A DNA stretch of 64,000 nucleotides, from assembly GCA_020638695.1 (NCBI GenBank), contig JACKIB010000010.1, positions 62,001 through 126,000 on the forward strand. Reading direction: 5' to 3'. Under the pieces are notes generated by a model. The model was not told the DNA's origin. It made no database searches and worked only from the letters and a program-made list of their open reading frames with translations. Positions 1 to 8,221 of this stretch are shown in pieces. This DNA is from Planctomycetota bacterium. GTDB lineage: Bacteria; Planctomycetota; UBA1135; UBA2386. Every line of letters starts with the position of its first letter. The stretch's first letter is position 1. The position numbers and the translations under genes are program-made.

Positions 1-920
1 CGATCCAGCGCTATCGGGACAGCCTTGCCGAGTTCGAGAAGTGCGGGCGGGGTTGGCATCCCTACGCCGGCCACAGCCACACCTGTCTGGCCCAGCTGCT
101 CGTCGAGCACAAGCGCGACCGCAAGACCGCGGCGCAGCACTTCGCACGCGCTCTGGAGATCCACACGAAGGCGCAGGGTCCGAACGTGACGATCGTCGGT
201 GAGCTGCACCGCGAACTCGGGATGCTGGCGTTCCGTGCCGGCGATCGCGAGCGGGCCGAGCGGCACCTGCAGAGCGCCTTCGACAACTTCCGGCGCAGCA
301 TCCCGAAGGGCACTTGGACCACCGTCGAGGCCAGCCAGGCGCTCGCCGCGCTGCTGCGGATGCGCGGCGACCTGGACCGTGCGATCGAGGTCGCGCGCCA
401 CGGCTACCGGCAGGCCCAGGGAATCGGTGGGCCACCGAACGTCACTGCGGGACTGATCGCCGGGGAGTTGATCCGGAGCCTGCGCGATGCCGGCAAGCTT
501 GCGGAAGCCGAGCGCCTCGCCCGCGAACGGGTGCCGATCGCCCAGGCCAATCGCCGGGATCCGGTCGCTGCGCTGGTGGCGGAGAACGACCTCGCGATCA
601 TCCTGACCCGGCGCGGCAAGCTCGCCGAGGCGCGATCGGTGTTCGACCGGATCTTGCCGGCGAGCGCCAAGCTGGTGCCGGAGTCCCACTGGGTGCGGGC
701 GATGTTCCGCCGCGCATACGGGGTGTATCTCGGCAAGGCGCGCGACTTCCCGGCGGCCGAACGCGAACTGAACGCGGCGCTCGCATGGTTCGAGAGGGCG
801 TACGGCAAGCGACATGGCAATGTCACGCTCACCCTGCGCAACCTGGCCGACCTGTATCGGGACTGGGGGCGGCCGGCGGACGAGCAACGGTGCCGCGCCC
901 GATTGGCCGGCAACCAGTAG
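1..920 (+). CDS. TPR-repeat protein, C-terminal part (cut by window edge)
   Basis: The reading frame is open from the first bases of the window to the TAG at 918-920, so only the C-terminal roughly 305 residues are seen. The visible part is a run of degenerate helical TPR-like repeats, with segments such as AAQHFARALEIHTKAQG, ERHLQSAFDNFRRSI and AERELNAALAWFERAYG. These have the tetratricopeptide/kinesin-light-chain spacing, which is a protein-protein interaction scaffold. No membrane segment is visible. In planctomycetes such repeats often form the C-terminus of Ser/Thr kinases, but the N-terminus is outside the window, so that is only a possibility. A similar TPR tail is cut by the right edge of the window. 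Confidence 0.8.
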   Translation, partial: IQRYRDSLAEFEKCGRGWHPYAGHSHTCLAQLLVEHKRDRKTAAQHFARALEIHTKAQGPNVTIVGELHRELGMLAFRAGDRERAERHLQSAFDNFRRSIPKGTWTTVEASQALAALLRMRGDLDRAIEVARHGYRQAQGIGGPPNVTAGLIAGELIRSLRDAGKLAEAERLARERVPIAQANRRDPVAALVAENDLAIILTRRGKLAEARSVFDRILPASAKLVPESHWVRAMFRRAYGVYLGKARDFPAAERELNAALAWFERAYGKRHGNVTLTLRNLADLYRDWGRPADEQRCRARLAGNQ

Positions 921-1088
921 TCCGGCCACCGGGTGACCCAAGGGCACGAGCCGGTGGCATGTGCGGGTCGTCGGGCGACGCCGCGCCGCAGGCACGCCGC
1001 GGTCCCGGCTCTCGGGGGTGCGTTGGCGTCGACAGCCGGGCCGCCCCCTGGCGGACTCACGGCGAAAGGGGTAGAGCATCGGCTACGT

Positions 1089-2321
1089 ATGCAGCCCAGC
1101 GCGCGGCCCACGGCCCGTTTCGTCCCCTCTTCGGTTTGGGCGGTCGCGTTGCTCCTCGGCTCCCTGTGGGGAGTCGGTGCGCCGGCGGTGGCCCAACGAG
1201 CATCGGGTGGCGGGCGTTCGACGCCGGTCGGACGTGTCCCGGTGCTCACCGTTCGGGGCTTCGGCGAGGGCGAACAGGCGATCGAAGAGCTGCTGCTTCA
1301 CTTCGATCCCGACTACGGGGCGGAGCTCTACCCGGTGTATCGCGATCTGGCGCGTGCGCTGAGCCCCGAGACGCGGATCCTCGTGGTCGTCCCCGACGCC
1401 CGGCACCTCGAAGGGGCGCGGTTCACCCTGCAGTCCGCAGGCTTTGCCGAGGCGCGATGTGAGTTCTGCGCCACGGAGCGGCCGATCTCGGTGTGGGCGA
1501 GGGATCGGATGATTCCGCTGGTCACCGGCGGCAGGCTCGAGTTCTTCCGGCCACTCGGCGATCAGGTCGACGCCGAGCGAGCGGGGGACCTCGACGTCGC
1601 GCCGCTGCTGGCGCAGCGCCGTTCGGGCACGCTGCTCGGGGGAATGTTCCTCGAGGGTGGGAACGTGATCGTCGGCAGTGGCCGGGTGTTCGTCGGTCGT
1701 ACGGTGGTCGAGGAGAACCCCGGGGTTGGCGGCGCGGTGGCGGTGGTCGAGCGTCGTCTGCGCGAGTTGTTCGGCGCCGAGCCGCTGGTGCTCGGCACTG
1801 CGAGCACGCTGCCCCACCCGCACATCGACATGATGCTGACCCACATCGGCGACCGCACGGTGCTGTTGGCCGACCCGGTGCCCGGGATCGAGTTGTTGCG
1901 GGCGCTGCGCCGCATGCGGATGCCGTCGTTCATCGGGGTGCCGATGGTGGAGGTGACCGAAGAGCTGCAGATCCGCAAGCTGCCCGGCTACGAGGTCATG
2001 CTCGGGCAGCTGCGTCGCACTGGGTTGCAGATCGACCGCCTGCCGATCCTCCATTCCACCGGTGACGGGGTCTACACGTGGAACAACGCGATCGTCGAGC
2101 GTCGGGCCGACGGGCGCCGCGCATACGTGCCCGTCTACGGAGTGCCGCAGCTCGACGAGATGGCGCTGGCGACGTACCGCAGGCACGGACTCCGCGCCTT
2201 CCCGATCGACGTGTCGCGGGTCATGCACATGGGCGGGGCAGTGCGCTGTCTGAGCAACGTGGTGCGGTGGGGCGATCCGCACGTCGCGCGGCCGGTCCAG
2301 CCGCGCCCGGTGCGCGGCTGA
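1089..2321 (+). CDS. Secreted peptidyl-arginine/agmatine deiminase-like (pentein-fold) enzyme
   Basis: 410 residues counted from the ATG at 1089. The open frame extends further upstream, but this ATG is followed directly by a signal peptide (hydrophobic WAVALLLGSLWGVGAPAVAQ). Family landmarks of guanidino-modifying enzymes are visible: an Asp in SVWARDRM, FLEGGNVIV, a His/Asp pair in HPHIDMM, and a late Cys (about residue 387) in MGGAVRCLSN, matching the nucleophile position near the C-terminus of agmatine deiminases. Family knowledge: these enzymes hydrolyse or transfer the guanidinium group of arginine derivatives. The substrate cannot be told from sequence. Export suggests action on periplasmic or extracellular peptides or agmatine (inference). 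It converges with the exonuclease gene, whose end lies 5 bp away. Confidence 0.75.
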   Translation: MQPSARPTARFVPSSVWAVALLLGSLWGVGAPAVAQRASGGGRSTPVGRVPVLTVRGFGEGEQAIEELLLHFDPDYGAELYPVYRDLARALSPETRILVVVPDARHLEGARFTLQSAGFAEARCEFCATERPISVWARDRMIPLVTGGRLEFFRPLGDQVDAERAGDLDVAPLLAQRRSGTLLGGMFLEGGNVIVGSGRVFVGRTVVEENPGVGGAVAVVERRLRELFGAEPLVLGTASTLPHPHIDMMLTHIGDRTVLLADPVPGIELLRALRRMRMPSFIGVPMVEVTEELQIRKLPGYEVMLGQLRRTGLQIDRLPILHSTGDGVYTWNNAIVERRADGRRAYVPVYGVPQLDEMALATYRRHGLRAFPIDVSRVMHMGGAVRCLSNVVRWGDPHVARPVQPRPVRG

Positions 2322-2326
2322 ACCGC

Positions 2327-2971
2327 TCAGGAAGCGGCCGAAGCCGACAGCTGCCGCGCGAGCTCGGCGCAGTAGTCGTGCAGCGCGGGCACCGTGCGCG
2401 GAAGGTCCGGGTACCGCTCCAGCTGCGCCAGCAGCACGTCTGCGGTGCTGTCCGCGTCGTGGCCTGCACTGTGTGCCCCCTCGATCTGCCGCCCGCAGTA
2501 GTGGCGCACCGCCGCAGTCAGGGTGCGCGGACCCATGAGGAAGCGGTCCCAGCCGACTTCCTTGGCGTTGAAGATCACCTTGGCGTCGATCTGGTGGCGT
2601 CCGGTCATCGAGAAGGGGATCGCATGCCGCCGGCACTCGGCCAGCCAGAGCGGGACGTCGTAGGCGATCGAGTTGAAGCCCGCGAGGTCCGCGTCGCCGA
2701 GGAACTCGAGGAGTCCACCGGCGAGCTTGGACAGCCGCGGACGGCCGAACAATCCCCGCACGTCCTCGGTGCGGATGCCGTGCACGCGCGCAGCTGCGTC
2801 GGGGATGTCGATTCCGGGATCCACTCGTTCGACCCGCTGCTCACGGGTTCCGTCGGGGAGGAGTTTGACGAGACCGACCTCGACGACCCGGTCCGCTTCG
2901 ACGTCCAGGCCGGTGGTTTCGAGATCGAAGAAAACGAGCGGACGGGAGAGCTTCAGGAGCATGCTGACCAT
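2327..2971 (-). CDS. DnaQ-like DEDD 3'-5' exonuclease
   Basis: 214 residues. The ATG at 2971 is chosen because AGGA sits 5 bases upstream and because the exonuclease fold begins at once (PLVFFDLETTGLD, the DxE motif). Further motifs are GFNSIAYDVPLW (Exo II-like Asp) and GAHSAGHDADSTADVL (HxxxxD, Exo III). This makes it a DEDDh exonuclease of the RNase T/DnaQ family, which removes nucleotides from 3' ends of DNA or RNA. The single-domain length argues against a full polymerase epsilon subunit with extra domains. The specific role (proofreading, repair or RNA trimming) cannot be decided from sequence. The longer open frame upstream (to 3223) has atypical composition and is rejected. Confidence 0.85.
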   Translation of the reverse strand: MVSMLLKLSRPLVFFDLETTGLDVEADRVVEVGLVKLLPDGTREQRVERVDPGIDIPDAAARVHGIRTEDVRGLFGRPRLSKLAGGLLEFLGDADLAGFNSIAYDVPLWLAECRRHAIPFSMTGRHQIDAKVIFNAKEVGWDRFLMGPRTLTAAVRHYCGRQIEGAHSAGHDADSTADVLLAQLERYPDLPRTVPALHDYCAELARQLSASAAS

Positions 2972-3234
2972 CAAGTCCTGGGGGGTGGGGGGAGCGGGGA
3001 CCCAACCGCCTGGGCCCCACCGGGCCGACCATAGCAGGAACGTGCGGTCACGCGAGCCCTCGGTCGCCGCAGCTCGGCGGGGGGTTTGGCCGACGGTCGT
3101 AAGTTCATTTCCCAAAGTTGCTTTCGCTGTCTGCCGCCCGATCGCTCCGACGCGATTCCGGCCGCACCCGGGGCCGCTCGCAGCCGGAGATCTCCCGCGC
3201 GGGGCGATTAGGCATCCGAACAAAACACAAAACT

Positions 3235-3265
3235 AGGGTTGTGTTAGGCGGTCAAAACCCTAACA
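3235..3265. promoter_or_regulatory. Nested inverted repeat in an A+T-rich patch, candidate operator
   Basis: Within the 326-bp gap at 2972-3297, an unusually A+T-rich patch (about 3218-3268) carries a perfect 7-bp inverted repeat TGTTAGG / CCTAACA (3242-3248 and 3259-3265, 10-bp spacer). It is nested with AGGGTT / AACCCT (3235-3240 and 3256-3261). It ends 32 bp before the ATG at 3298, where an operator would sit. There is no T-run after it, so it is not an intrinsic terminator. Because lexA lies just downstream, a LexA operator is a natural guess, but the motif does not match a box I can name. The rest of the gap shows nothing recognisable. Confidence 0.4.
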
Positions 3266-3297
3266 TCTGGCGAGTCTTCAATCCAGGCAGGCACCTC

Positions 3298-3975
3298 ATG
3301 CAGAAGCGAAGAGTCGAACCAACCGCCTTGCTGCCCTTCCCCGAACCCGCGTCGGCACCCGACGTTCGCCGCCGCCGCGCCTCCGGGTCACTTCCTCCGC
3401 TGCAGCTCGATCGACTCGAACTCAGGATGATGCGCCGCGGCCACGTGGGCCGGTGGGGTCGCGACTGGTCCGGACCGGCGGGCGTCGAGAAGTCGGATCG
3501 CTCTGAGCCAGCCGCCGCCGCGCCCATGCGCGCGCGCGAATCCTCGCCACCTCGCGCCACGACTCCCGCCGTGCGTGCGACGTCGGCGGGAGGCGCGGAA
3601 CAGGCTGGAGGCGAGTTCCGCCGGCCCGTCCGAGCCACGCGCGCCGAGGGCCTCGGAGTTCGAACAGAGCGCGTCCGAACGCAGCGCACCCGAACGCGGC
3701 CTGCCGGGCAAACCCGAGCGGCGACTTCCCGAGCGGTGACGATGCCCCAATCGGCGACGCATCGGGCGCCTCGCACTCCGACTCCCCGCAGCTGCGTCGC
3801 GCAGCGCGACGGTGCCCCGGACGCTCCAGCCGTCGCCGCTCGCCGTCGACCCGCGCCCGCACCGGTGCCGAGTTCCTGCGACGCGTCGCCCCGCGATCGC
3901 ACCGGATTCGTGCTCGATCTCGTCGGCGCAGCGCTGATCATGTCGCTGGCGGTGTTGGCGGCCATCCTCGCGTGA
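3298..3975 (+). CDS. Arg/Pro/Ala-rich protein with C-terminal membrane anchor (hypothetical)
   Basis: 225 residues from the ATG at 3298. Most of the protein is low-complexity and rich in Arg, Ala, Pro and Thr, with no recognisable domain. The last 23 residues (GFVLDLVGAALIMSLAVLAA...) form a clear hydrophobic segment that would make a tail-anchored membrane protein with a basic cytosolic part. The stop lies 37 bp before the lexA start, and an inverted repeat sits just upstream, so co-transcription with lexA is plausible. Third codon positions are G/C-rich at the two ends and weaker in the middle, so coding status is not certain. LexA-linked small membrane division inhibitors exist elsewhere (YneA, DivS, SidA); similarity here is only in context and topology. 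Confidence 0.45.
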   Translation: MQKRRVEPTALLPFPEPASAPDVRRRRASGSLPPLQLDRLELRMMRRGHVGRWGRDWSGPAGVEKSDRSEPAAAAPMRARESSPPRATTPAVRATSAGGAEQAGGEFRRPVRATRAEGLGVRTERVRTQRTRTRPAGQTRAATSRAVTMPQSATHRAPRTPTPRSCVAQRDGAPDAPAVAARRRPAPAPVPSSCDASPRDRTGFVLDLVGAALIMSLAVLAAILA

Positions 3976-4012
3976 TGGGCACGCGATCCCCTGATTCTCG
4001 ATGGACTCCGCG

Positions 4013-4633
4013 ATGAGCATCAACCTCACCGAGAAACAACTCAAGGTGCTGCGGTTCTACCGCGATCACCGAGCCAGGCACGGCCTGTGCCCGACGCTCG
4101 AGGAGGCCGCGGCCAACCTCGGCATCACGAAGGTGACCGTCTACGAGCACCTCAACCAGTTGATCGCCAAGGGCGCCGTGCGCCGGGACAAGGCGAAGGC
4201 GCGTTCGGTCACCATATTGTTCGATCCCGACGAGCAGGATGCAGCGTTCGAGCACCCGAGCCTGCCGATTCTCGGCAGTATCGCTGCGGGGCGCCCCATC
4301 GAAGCCGTCGAGGATCGAGAGGACGTGCTGCTGACCGACCTCGTGCCCCACGGCGACCGTCACTACCTGCTGCGGGTCCGTGGAAAGTCGATGATCGAGG
4401 ACCACATCGACGATGGTGACTTGGTGGTGGTCGAGCAACGACCCACGGCGCGCAACGGTGAGATCGTGGTGGCAATCGTCGATGGCGATGAGGCGACCTT
4501 GAAGCGCTTCTACCGTGAAGACGGGAGGATCCGCCTGCAGCCTGCGAACTCCGAGCTCGACCCGATCTACCCGGAGAACTGCGAGATCCGGGGTGTGGTG
4601 CGCGGCGTGATCCGCCGCTTCTCCAAGGTCTGA
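4013..4633 (+). CDS. lexA: LexA repressor (SOS response)
   Basis: 206 residues. The ATG at 4013 is preferred over the in-frame ATG at 4001 because a GGA lies a few bases upstream and the protein then begins MSINLTEKQLKVL like other LexA proteins. An N-terminal winged helix (TLEEAAANLGITKVTVYEHLNQL) is followed by the S24 autoprotease domain. The cleavage site Ala-Gly lies in GSIAAGRPIEA, the catalytic Ser in GKSMIEDHI and the Lys in EATLKRFYR. Family knowledge: LexA represses DNA-damage genes and cleaves itself when RecA is activated on single-stranded DNA. It sits between the Arg-rich membrane ORF and a CDGSH protein gene that starts 8 bp after its stop. Confidence 0.95.
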   Translation: MSINLTEKQLKVLRFYRDHRARHGLCPTLEEAAANLGITKVTVYEHLNQLIAKGAVRRDKAKARSVTILFDPDEQDAAFEHPSLPILGSIAAGRPIEAVEDREDVLLTDLVPHGDRHYLLRVRGKSMIEDHIDDGDLVVVEQRPTARNGEIVVAIVDGDEATLKRFYREDGRIRLQPANSELDPIYPENCEIRGVVRGVIRRFSKV

Positions 4634-4641
4634 TCCGGTCA

Positions 4642-4908
4642 GTGGACGGCGTGGAAGGAGGAGCGCGCTGCCCCGGCCCGTGCGTCTTTCGGGTTGAAGC
4701 GGGGGGCAAGTACGCGTTCTGCCGCTGTCGGCGGAGTGCGCACTACCCCAAGTGTGACGGCAGCCACCGATTCCTCGATCCGCCGTCGTCGATTACGCCG
4801 CTGAAGGTCATCGCCGAGGCTTCCGGTGAGTTCGCATGGTGCGGATGCGGACAGACGAGTCGAGCGCCGGACTGCGACCGCTCGACCGGGTGTCCGGCCG
4901 CTGGATGA
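4642..4908 (+). CDS. CDGSH iron-sulfur domain protein
   Basis: 88 residues from a GTG 8 bp after the lexA stop; a second GTG at 4651 is an alternative start. The first half carries a full CDGSH signature (FCRCRRSAHYPKCDGSH), i.e. C-x-C-(x9)-C-D-G-S-H, which binds a 2Fe-2S cluster through three Cys and one His. A second copy in the C-terminal half (WCGCGQTSRAPDCDRST) keeps three Cys but has lost the Gly, Ser and ligand His. Family knowledge: mitoNEET-like proteins act in redox sensing or iron-sulfur transfer. The close spacing suggests co-transcription with lexA. It converges with the M61 peptidase gene. Confidence 0.8.
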   Translation: MDGVEGGARCPGPCVFRVEAGGKYAFCRCRRSAHYPKCDGSHRFLDPPSSITPLKVIAEASGEFAWCGCGQTSRAPDCDRSTGCPAAG

Positions 4909-4926
4909 CCACGGATCGCCCCGGGG

Positions 4927-6666
4927 CTATGCGCGTTCGAACAGCCAACCGGAGCGCAAGCGCACCTGCTCCGGGGTTGCGTCTCGTTTGATCCGCAGGC
5001 TGACCGAGAGGCGTCGGGGTGCGGGCTCCACCGTGAGTTCGACGATGCGGCTGCGGCGCGACAGCATCACCGGAACGGCGCCGTTCGGCGCCACGTTCTC
5101 CAGCACGCGTGGCAGTGTCGATGCGGTCACGCGGATCCCGGCGAGAGCGAGTATCTCGTCATCCGGCATCAAGCCGCTGGTCCACGCCGGGGTCCCCTCG
5201 AGAACCGAGCTGACGACGGTCGAATTGGGCTGGAAGTGCACCCCGAGGTACGGCGAGGTCTCCCCGCCCTCGGTGACCTCGATGCCGAACGGGGCGAACC
5301 ACTCCGAGAAGTCGGGATCGAGCGGTTGGAGTACCAGCGACTCCACCAGTTCGCGCGCATCGAAACCCCCGGCCTCGCCGATCGCGGCGATGACGTCCGC
5401 ACGGGTGTAGCCCTTGCCGGACTCGAAGGTCTCTGCGTACAGCTGCCGCATCACGTCGTCCAGCGATCGCTCACCCGCGGTCGCTTGTCGAATGCGCAGG
5501 TCGAAGCGCAGCGCGACGAGCGCGCCGTTGCCGTAGTAGCTGAGCGTGGAGTTGCGCGTGTTCTCGTCGGGGCGGTAGAGCCGGATCCAAGCGTCGAAGC
5601 TGGCTTCGCTCAGCGATTGACGCAGTCGCCCGGGGGTGTGTTTGAGCTCCTGGATCGTCTCGCCGAGGATCGTCAAGTACTGCTCGACGCTGAGCAGGCC
5701 CGCGCGGCGACACAGGTGGTCGTCGTAGTAGGCGGTGAAACCCTCGGCTACCCACAGCAACTCGGTGTGGTTCTCCTGCGTGTAGTCGAGGTGCCAGAGG
5801 TCGACCGGCCGCATCCGCTTCACGTTCCACACGTGGAAGTGCTCGTGGGCGATGAGCCCGAGTAGTTCGAGGTAGCTCTTGCGTGGCCGGAATGTGGTTC
5901 GCGGCGCGAGGATCGCGGACGAGGCGAGGTGTTCGAGTCCGCCGCGGGCCGACTCGGTGAACATGCAGAGGAACGAGTACCGGTCGTACGGCAGAGTGCC
6001 GCCGAACACCGCGGCGGCTTGCTCGATCAGGGTGGCTACGTCGGACGCGAAGTGGTCCGGCGGGCGAATGCCGAGCAGTCCGTCGAGCACCAGTGCGTGT
6101 GGTTTGTCGAGGCAGTCGAAGCGCAGCACTTCGAAGTTCCCCGCGAGGATCGGGCAATCGACCAGCGCGTCGCGGTCCGGGACCTGAAAGCGGAACTGCC
6201 CGGGTCCCTGGGTCGAGCACTCGACTCCGGCTTCCACCTGCCAGGCGTCGGGCACCAGGAGTTCGACCGTGGCTCCGCCGCTCTGCCGACCGATCGGCCA
6301 GAGGAACACCGCTGCGCCGCAGAGAAACGCTCGCCGGTCGGTGACGTCGTTGGTCCGCACCGACAACTCGTGCGCATAGAGGGTGTACTGCACCTCGAGG
6401 GTCGCGGCGTCACCGAGCGTCACCCGGAACCGGTCCTTCCCGACCTTGCGGCACACCAGATTGCGGCCCCTCTCATCGGTTGCGCGCAGGTTGCCGACAT
6501 GGCGCGCGTGTTCACGGATGAGGTAGCTGCCCGGCGTCCACGACGGGAGCTGCAGGTCTACCTCGCCGCCGCGCGCCCCCATGGCGTCGACGCTTCCGCG
6601 CACCGAGATTCCGACCGTGCGGTGTGCGGGGTGCCGCAGGTTCAGGATGTAGGTCAGTTCGGACAC
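4927..6666 (-). CDS. M61 family aminopeptidase with PDZ domain
   Basis: 579 residues from a GTG start. The N-terminal beta domain is followed by a gluzincin-type zinc site, HEHFH at residues 274-278 with a downstream Glu in WVAEGFTAYYDD (about 308). The C-terminal region (about 480-560) is a PDZ domain with the typical GLMPDDEILALAG core. This order matches M61 glycyl aminopeptidases, which remove N-terminal Gly or Ala. No signal peptide is visible, so it is probably cytoplasmic. It converges with the CDGSH gene and lies just downstream of tRNA-Arg on the same strand. Confidence 0.88.
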   Translation of the reverse strand: MSELTYILNLRHPAHRTVGISVRGSVDAMGARGGEVDLQLPSWTPGSYLIREHARHVGNLRATDERGRNLVCRKVGKDRFRVTLGDAATLEVQYTLYAHELSVRTNDVTDRRAFLCGAAVFLWPIGRQSGGATVELLVPDAWQVEAGVECSTQGPGQFRFQVPDRDALVDCPILAGNFEVLRFDCLDKPHALVLDGLLGIRPPDHFASDVATLIEQAAAVFGGTLPYDRYSFLCMFTESARGGLEHLASSAILAPRTTFRPRKSYLELLGLIAHEHFHVWNVKRMRPVDLWHLDYTQENHTELLWVAEGFTAYYDDHLCRRAGLLSVEQYLTILGETIQELKHTPGRLRQSLSEASFDAWIRLYRPDENTRNSTLSYYGNGALVALRFDLRIRQATAGERSLDDVMRQLYAETFESGKGYTRADVIAAIGEAGGFDARELVESLVLQPLDPDFSEWFAPFGIEVTEGGETSPYLGVHFQPNSTVVSSVLEGTPAWTSGLMPDDEILALAGIRVTASTLPRVLENVAPNGAVPVMLSRRSRIVELTVEPAPRRLSVSLRIKRDATPEQVRLRSGWLFERA

Positions 6667-6699
6667 GGTCCCTGCCTTGTGCCTGGATCCCTGGAATGG

Positions 6700-6773
<74 letters not shown>

Positions 6774-7021
6774 ACGAGTGGCACGGCAGGCGCGGACTCC
6801 CGGTCATACCTGCGCATTCCTCGGAAAACAACGGCCTGCCGAGGCGTGGCTCATCGCCTCCCGCCACCGTGACACGGGACTATGGGCTGCTTGCGTCGTT
6901 CCGCGTCCGGGGGTCTAATCTCCCTCGACCCCGGGGGGTTGACCCGGTTGCCGAAACCCTTCGCGGGGTGGAGACTATTCTCCTTGCGCTGGCCCCCTCC
7001 CGCGTCCTGACATCTCCGAGA

Positions 7022-7918
7022 ATGCCGCTCCTTCGCACAGCCTGCCTGGCACTTCTGGTCGCCGTGCTGCTCAGCAGCCGCGATGAGTGGTGTGGGTCCA
7101 CCGCGCTCGCCCGCGCGGATGCGAATGCACCGTTCGACGATCCGGATGGTGACATGGTACCGACCTGCATCGAGGAGCTGATGCAGACCGATCCCAATCG
7201 CGCGGACACGGATGCCGATGGGATCGACGACTTCGAAGAGATCCTGACCTTCACCAGTCACGTGCCCTGCTCGGCTCCGGCGCCCGTGGATCAGGGCATG
7301 CGGGTGCTCGTGACCAGCACGCCGAATGCGTGTGGCCAGCCGGTTGTCTACCTGCACCTTCTGCTGCGGTTCGTGAACCTGAAGCTGAACGAGGTGAAGT
7401 TCCACGACCTCTACGTCGACTTGGAGGGCAAGCAGTACTCCTTGGTGCGCTTGCTCGGATACGGCGGCCAGATGCTGTCTCGCCACCGCGAGCGCGACGG
7501 GTCTTCCTTCTTGATCAGCATCCCGCTGGCTTCGCAAACCGACCTGATGCGCATCCTGCCCTGCACCGTTGGCGCGAAGGCCGCGCTCGGTGGCAAGCTG
7601 GTGAACAAGGGGTGCTACCTGATGCAGGTCGGCGAGGACATCGGGGCGCTGATGCCGTTCGGCGACGGATCCTTGGCGCTGCAACCGGTGAGTTCCCTCG
7701 TGCTCACGCAGGACGGCAACCCCTACTACCGAGGCGGCGGCCGGGTCTGCGAGACCAAGCTGATGGAAGTCGGTTCATCGTCACGCGGCACCCTGTGCGA
7801 GGTGATCTCCGCCGAGTGCAAGCCGGCCGCGGGCCTTCGCTGCTCGGTGACCTGCCCGAAGAAGGAGGGCAGTATGGTCACCATTCCCGACGGCCTGCAG
7901 ACGATCACCGGCGGCTGA
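7022..7918 (+). CDS. Secreted protein with thrombospondin type-3-like calcium motif (hypothetical)
   Basis: 298 residues from the ATG at 7022, chosen because it opens a signal peptide (MPLLRTACLALLVAVLLSS). Near the N-terminus lies an Asp-rich segment, DPNRADTDADGIDDFEE, of the type-3 thrombospondin/EF-hand-like calcium-binding kind common in planctomycete exported proteins. The rest (VYLHLLLRFVNLKLNEVKFHDLYVDLEG onward) matches no family I can name. Several Cys in the second half could form disulfides. It appears monocistronic. The 248 bp between it and tRNA-Arg show nothing clear. Confidence 0.75.
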   Translation: MPLLRTACLALLVAVLLSSRDEWCGSTALARADANAPFDDPDGDMVPTCIEELMQTDPNRADTDADGIDDFEEILTFTSHVPCSAPAPVDQGMRVLVTSTPNACGQPVVYLHLLLRFVNLKLNEVKFHDLYVDLEGKQYSLVRLLGYGGQMLSRHRERDGSSFLISIPLASQTDLMRILPCTVGAKAALGGKLVNKGCYLMQVGEDIGALMPFGDGSLALQPVSSLVLTQDGNPYYRGGGRVCETKLMEVGSSSRGTLCEVISAECKPAAGLRCSVTCPKKEGSMVTIPDGLQTITGG

Positions 7919-8221
7919 GTCGAGCCGCGGCCCACGCGCCCACAGGCTGCCGGTTACGCAGTTCGTGCCGGCGCGGCAACCGGGCAGCGCGTGCAGTCCC
8001 TGCGAGACGTGAGGTCGGCGCGTGTTTGCTGCAGTGTGCGGCCTTGTCCCGGGTGTGGAGGATGTCCGAGGTGTCGAGGACGACCACCGGCAGGTGCCCA
8101 TCGGTGGTGATGTCGCACCCCTGGCCTCCTCCATCGCACGGCCAGGCGGGTTCCGGTGGGTGGGACTCCGCCCCGTGGCAAGGGATGGCCCGCCGCGGCT
8201 CCGGGTGACTGAGCCATCGGG
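7919..8221. other. Intergenic region without recognisable features
   Basis: 303 bp between the calcium-motif protein and the ECF sigma gene. It is G+C-rich. I see no repeat, hairpin terminator, RNA gene or convincing ORF. It must contain the promoter of the sigma/anti-sigma unit, but no clear promoter boxes could be picked by eye. Confidence 0.5.

Noticed and set aside
314..1462. 382-codon open frame in another frame over the TPR and deiminase genes
   Set aside because: Overlaps two better supported genes and is Arg/Gly/Pro-rich without motifs.
2972..3223. N-terminal extension of the exonuclease
   Set aside because: The ATG at 2971 has a good ribosome binding site and the upstream residues are unlike the family.
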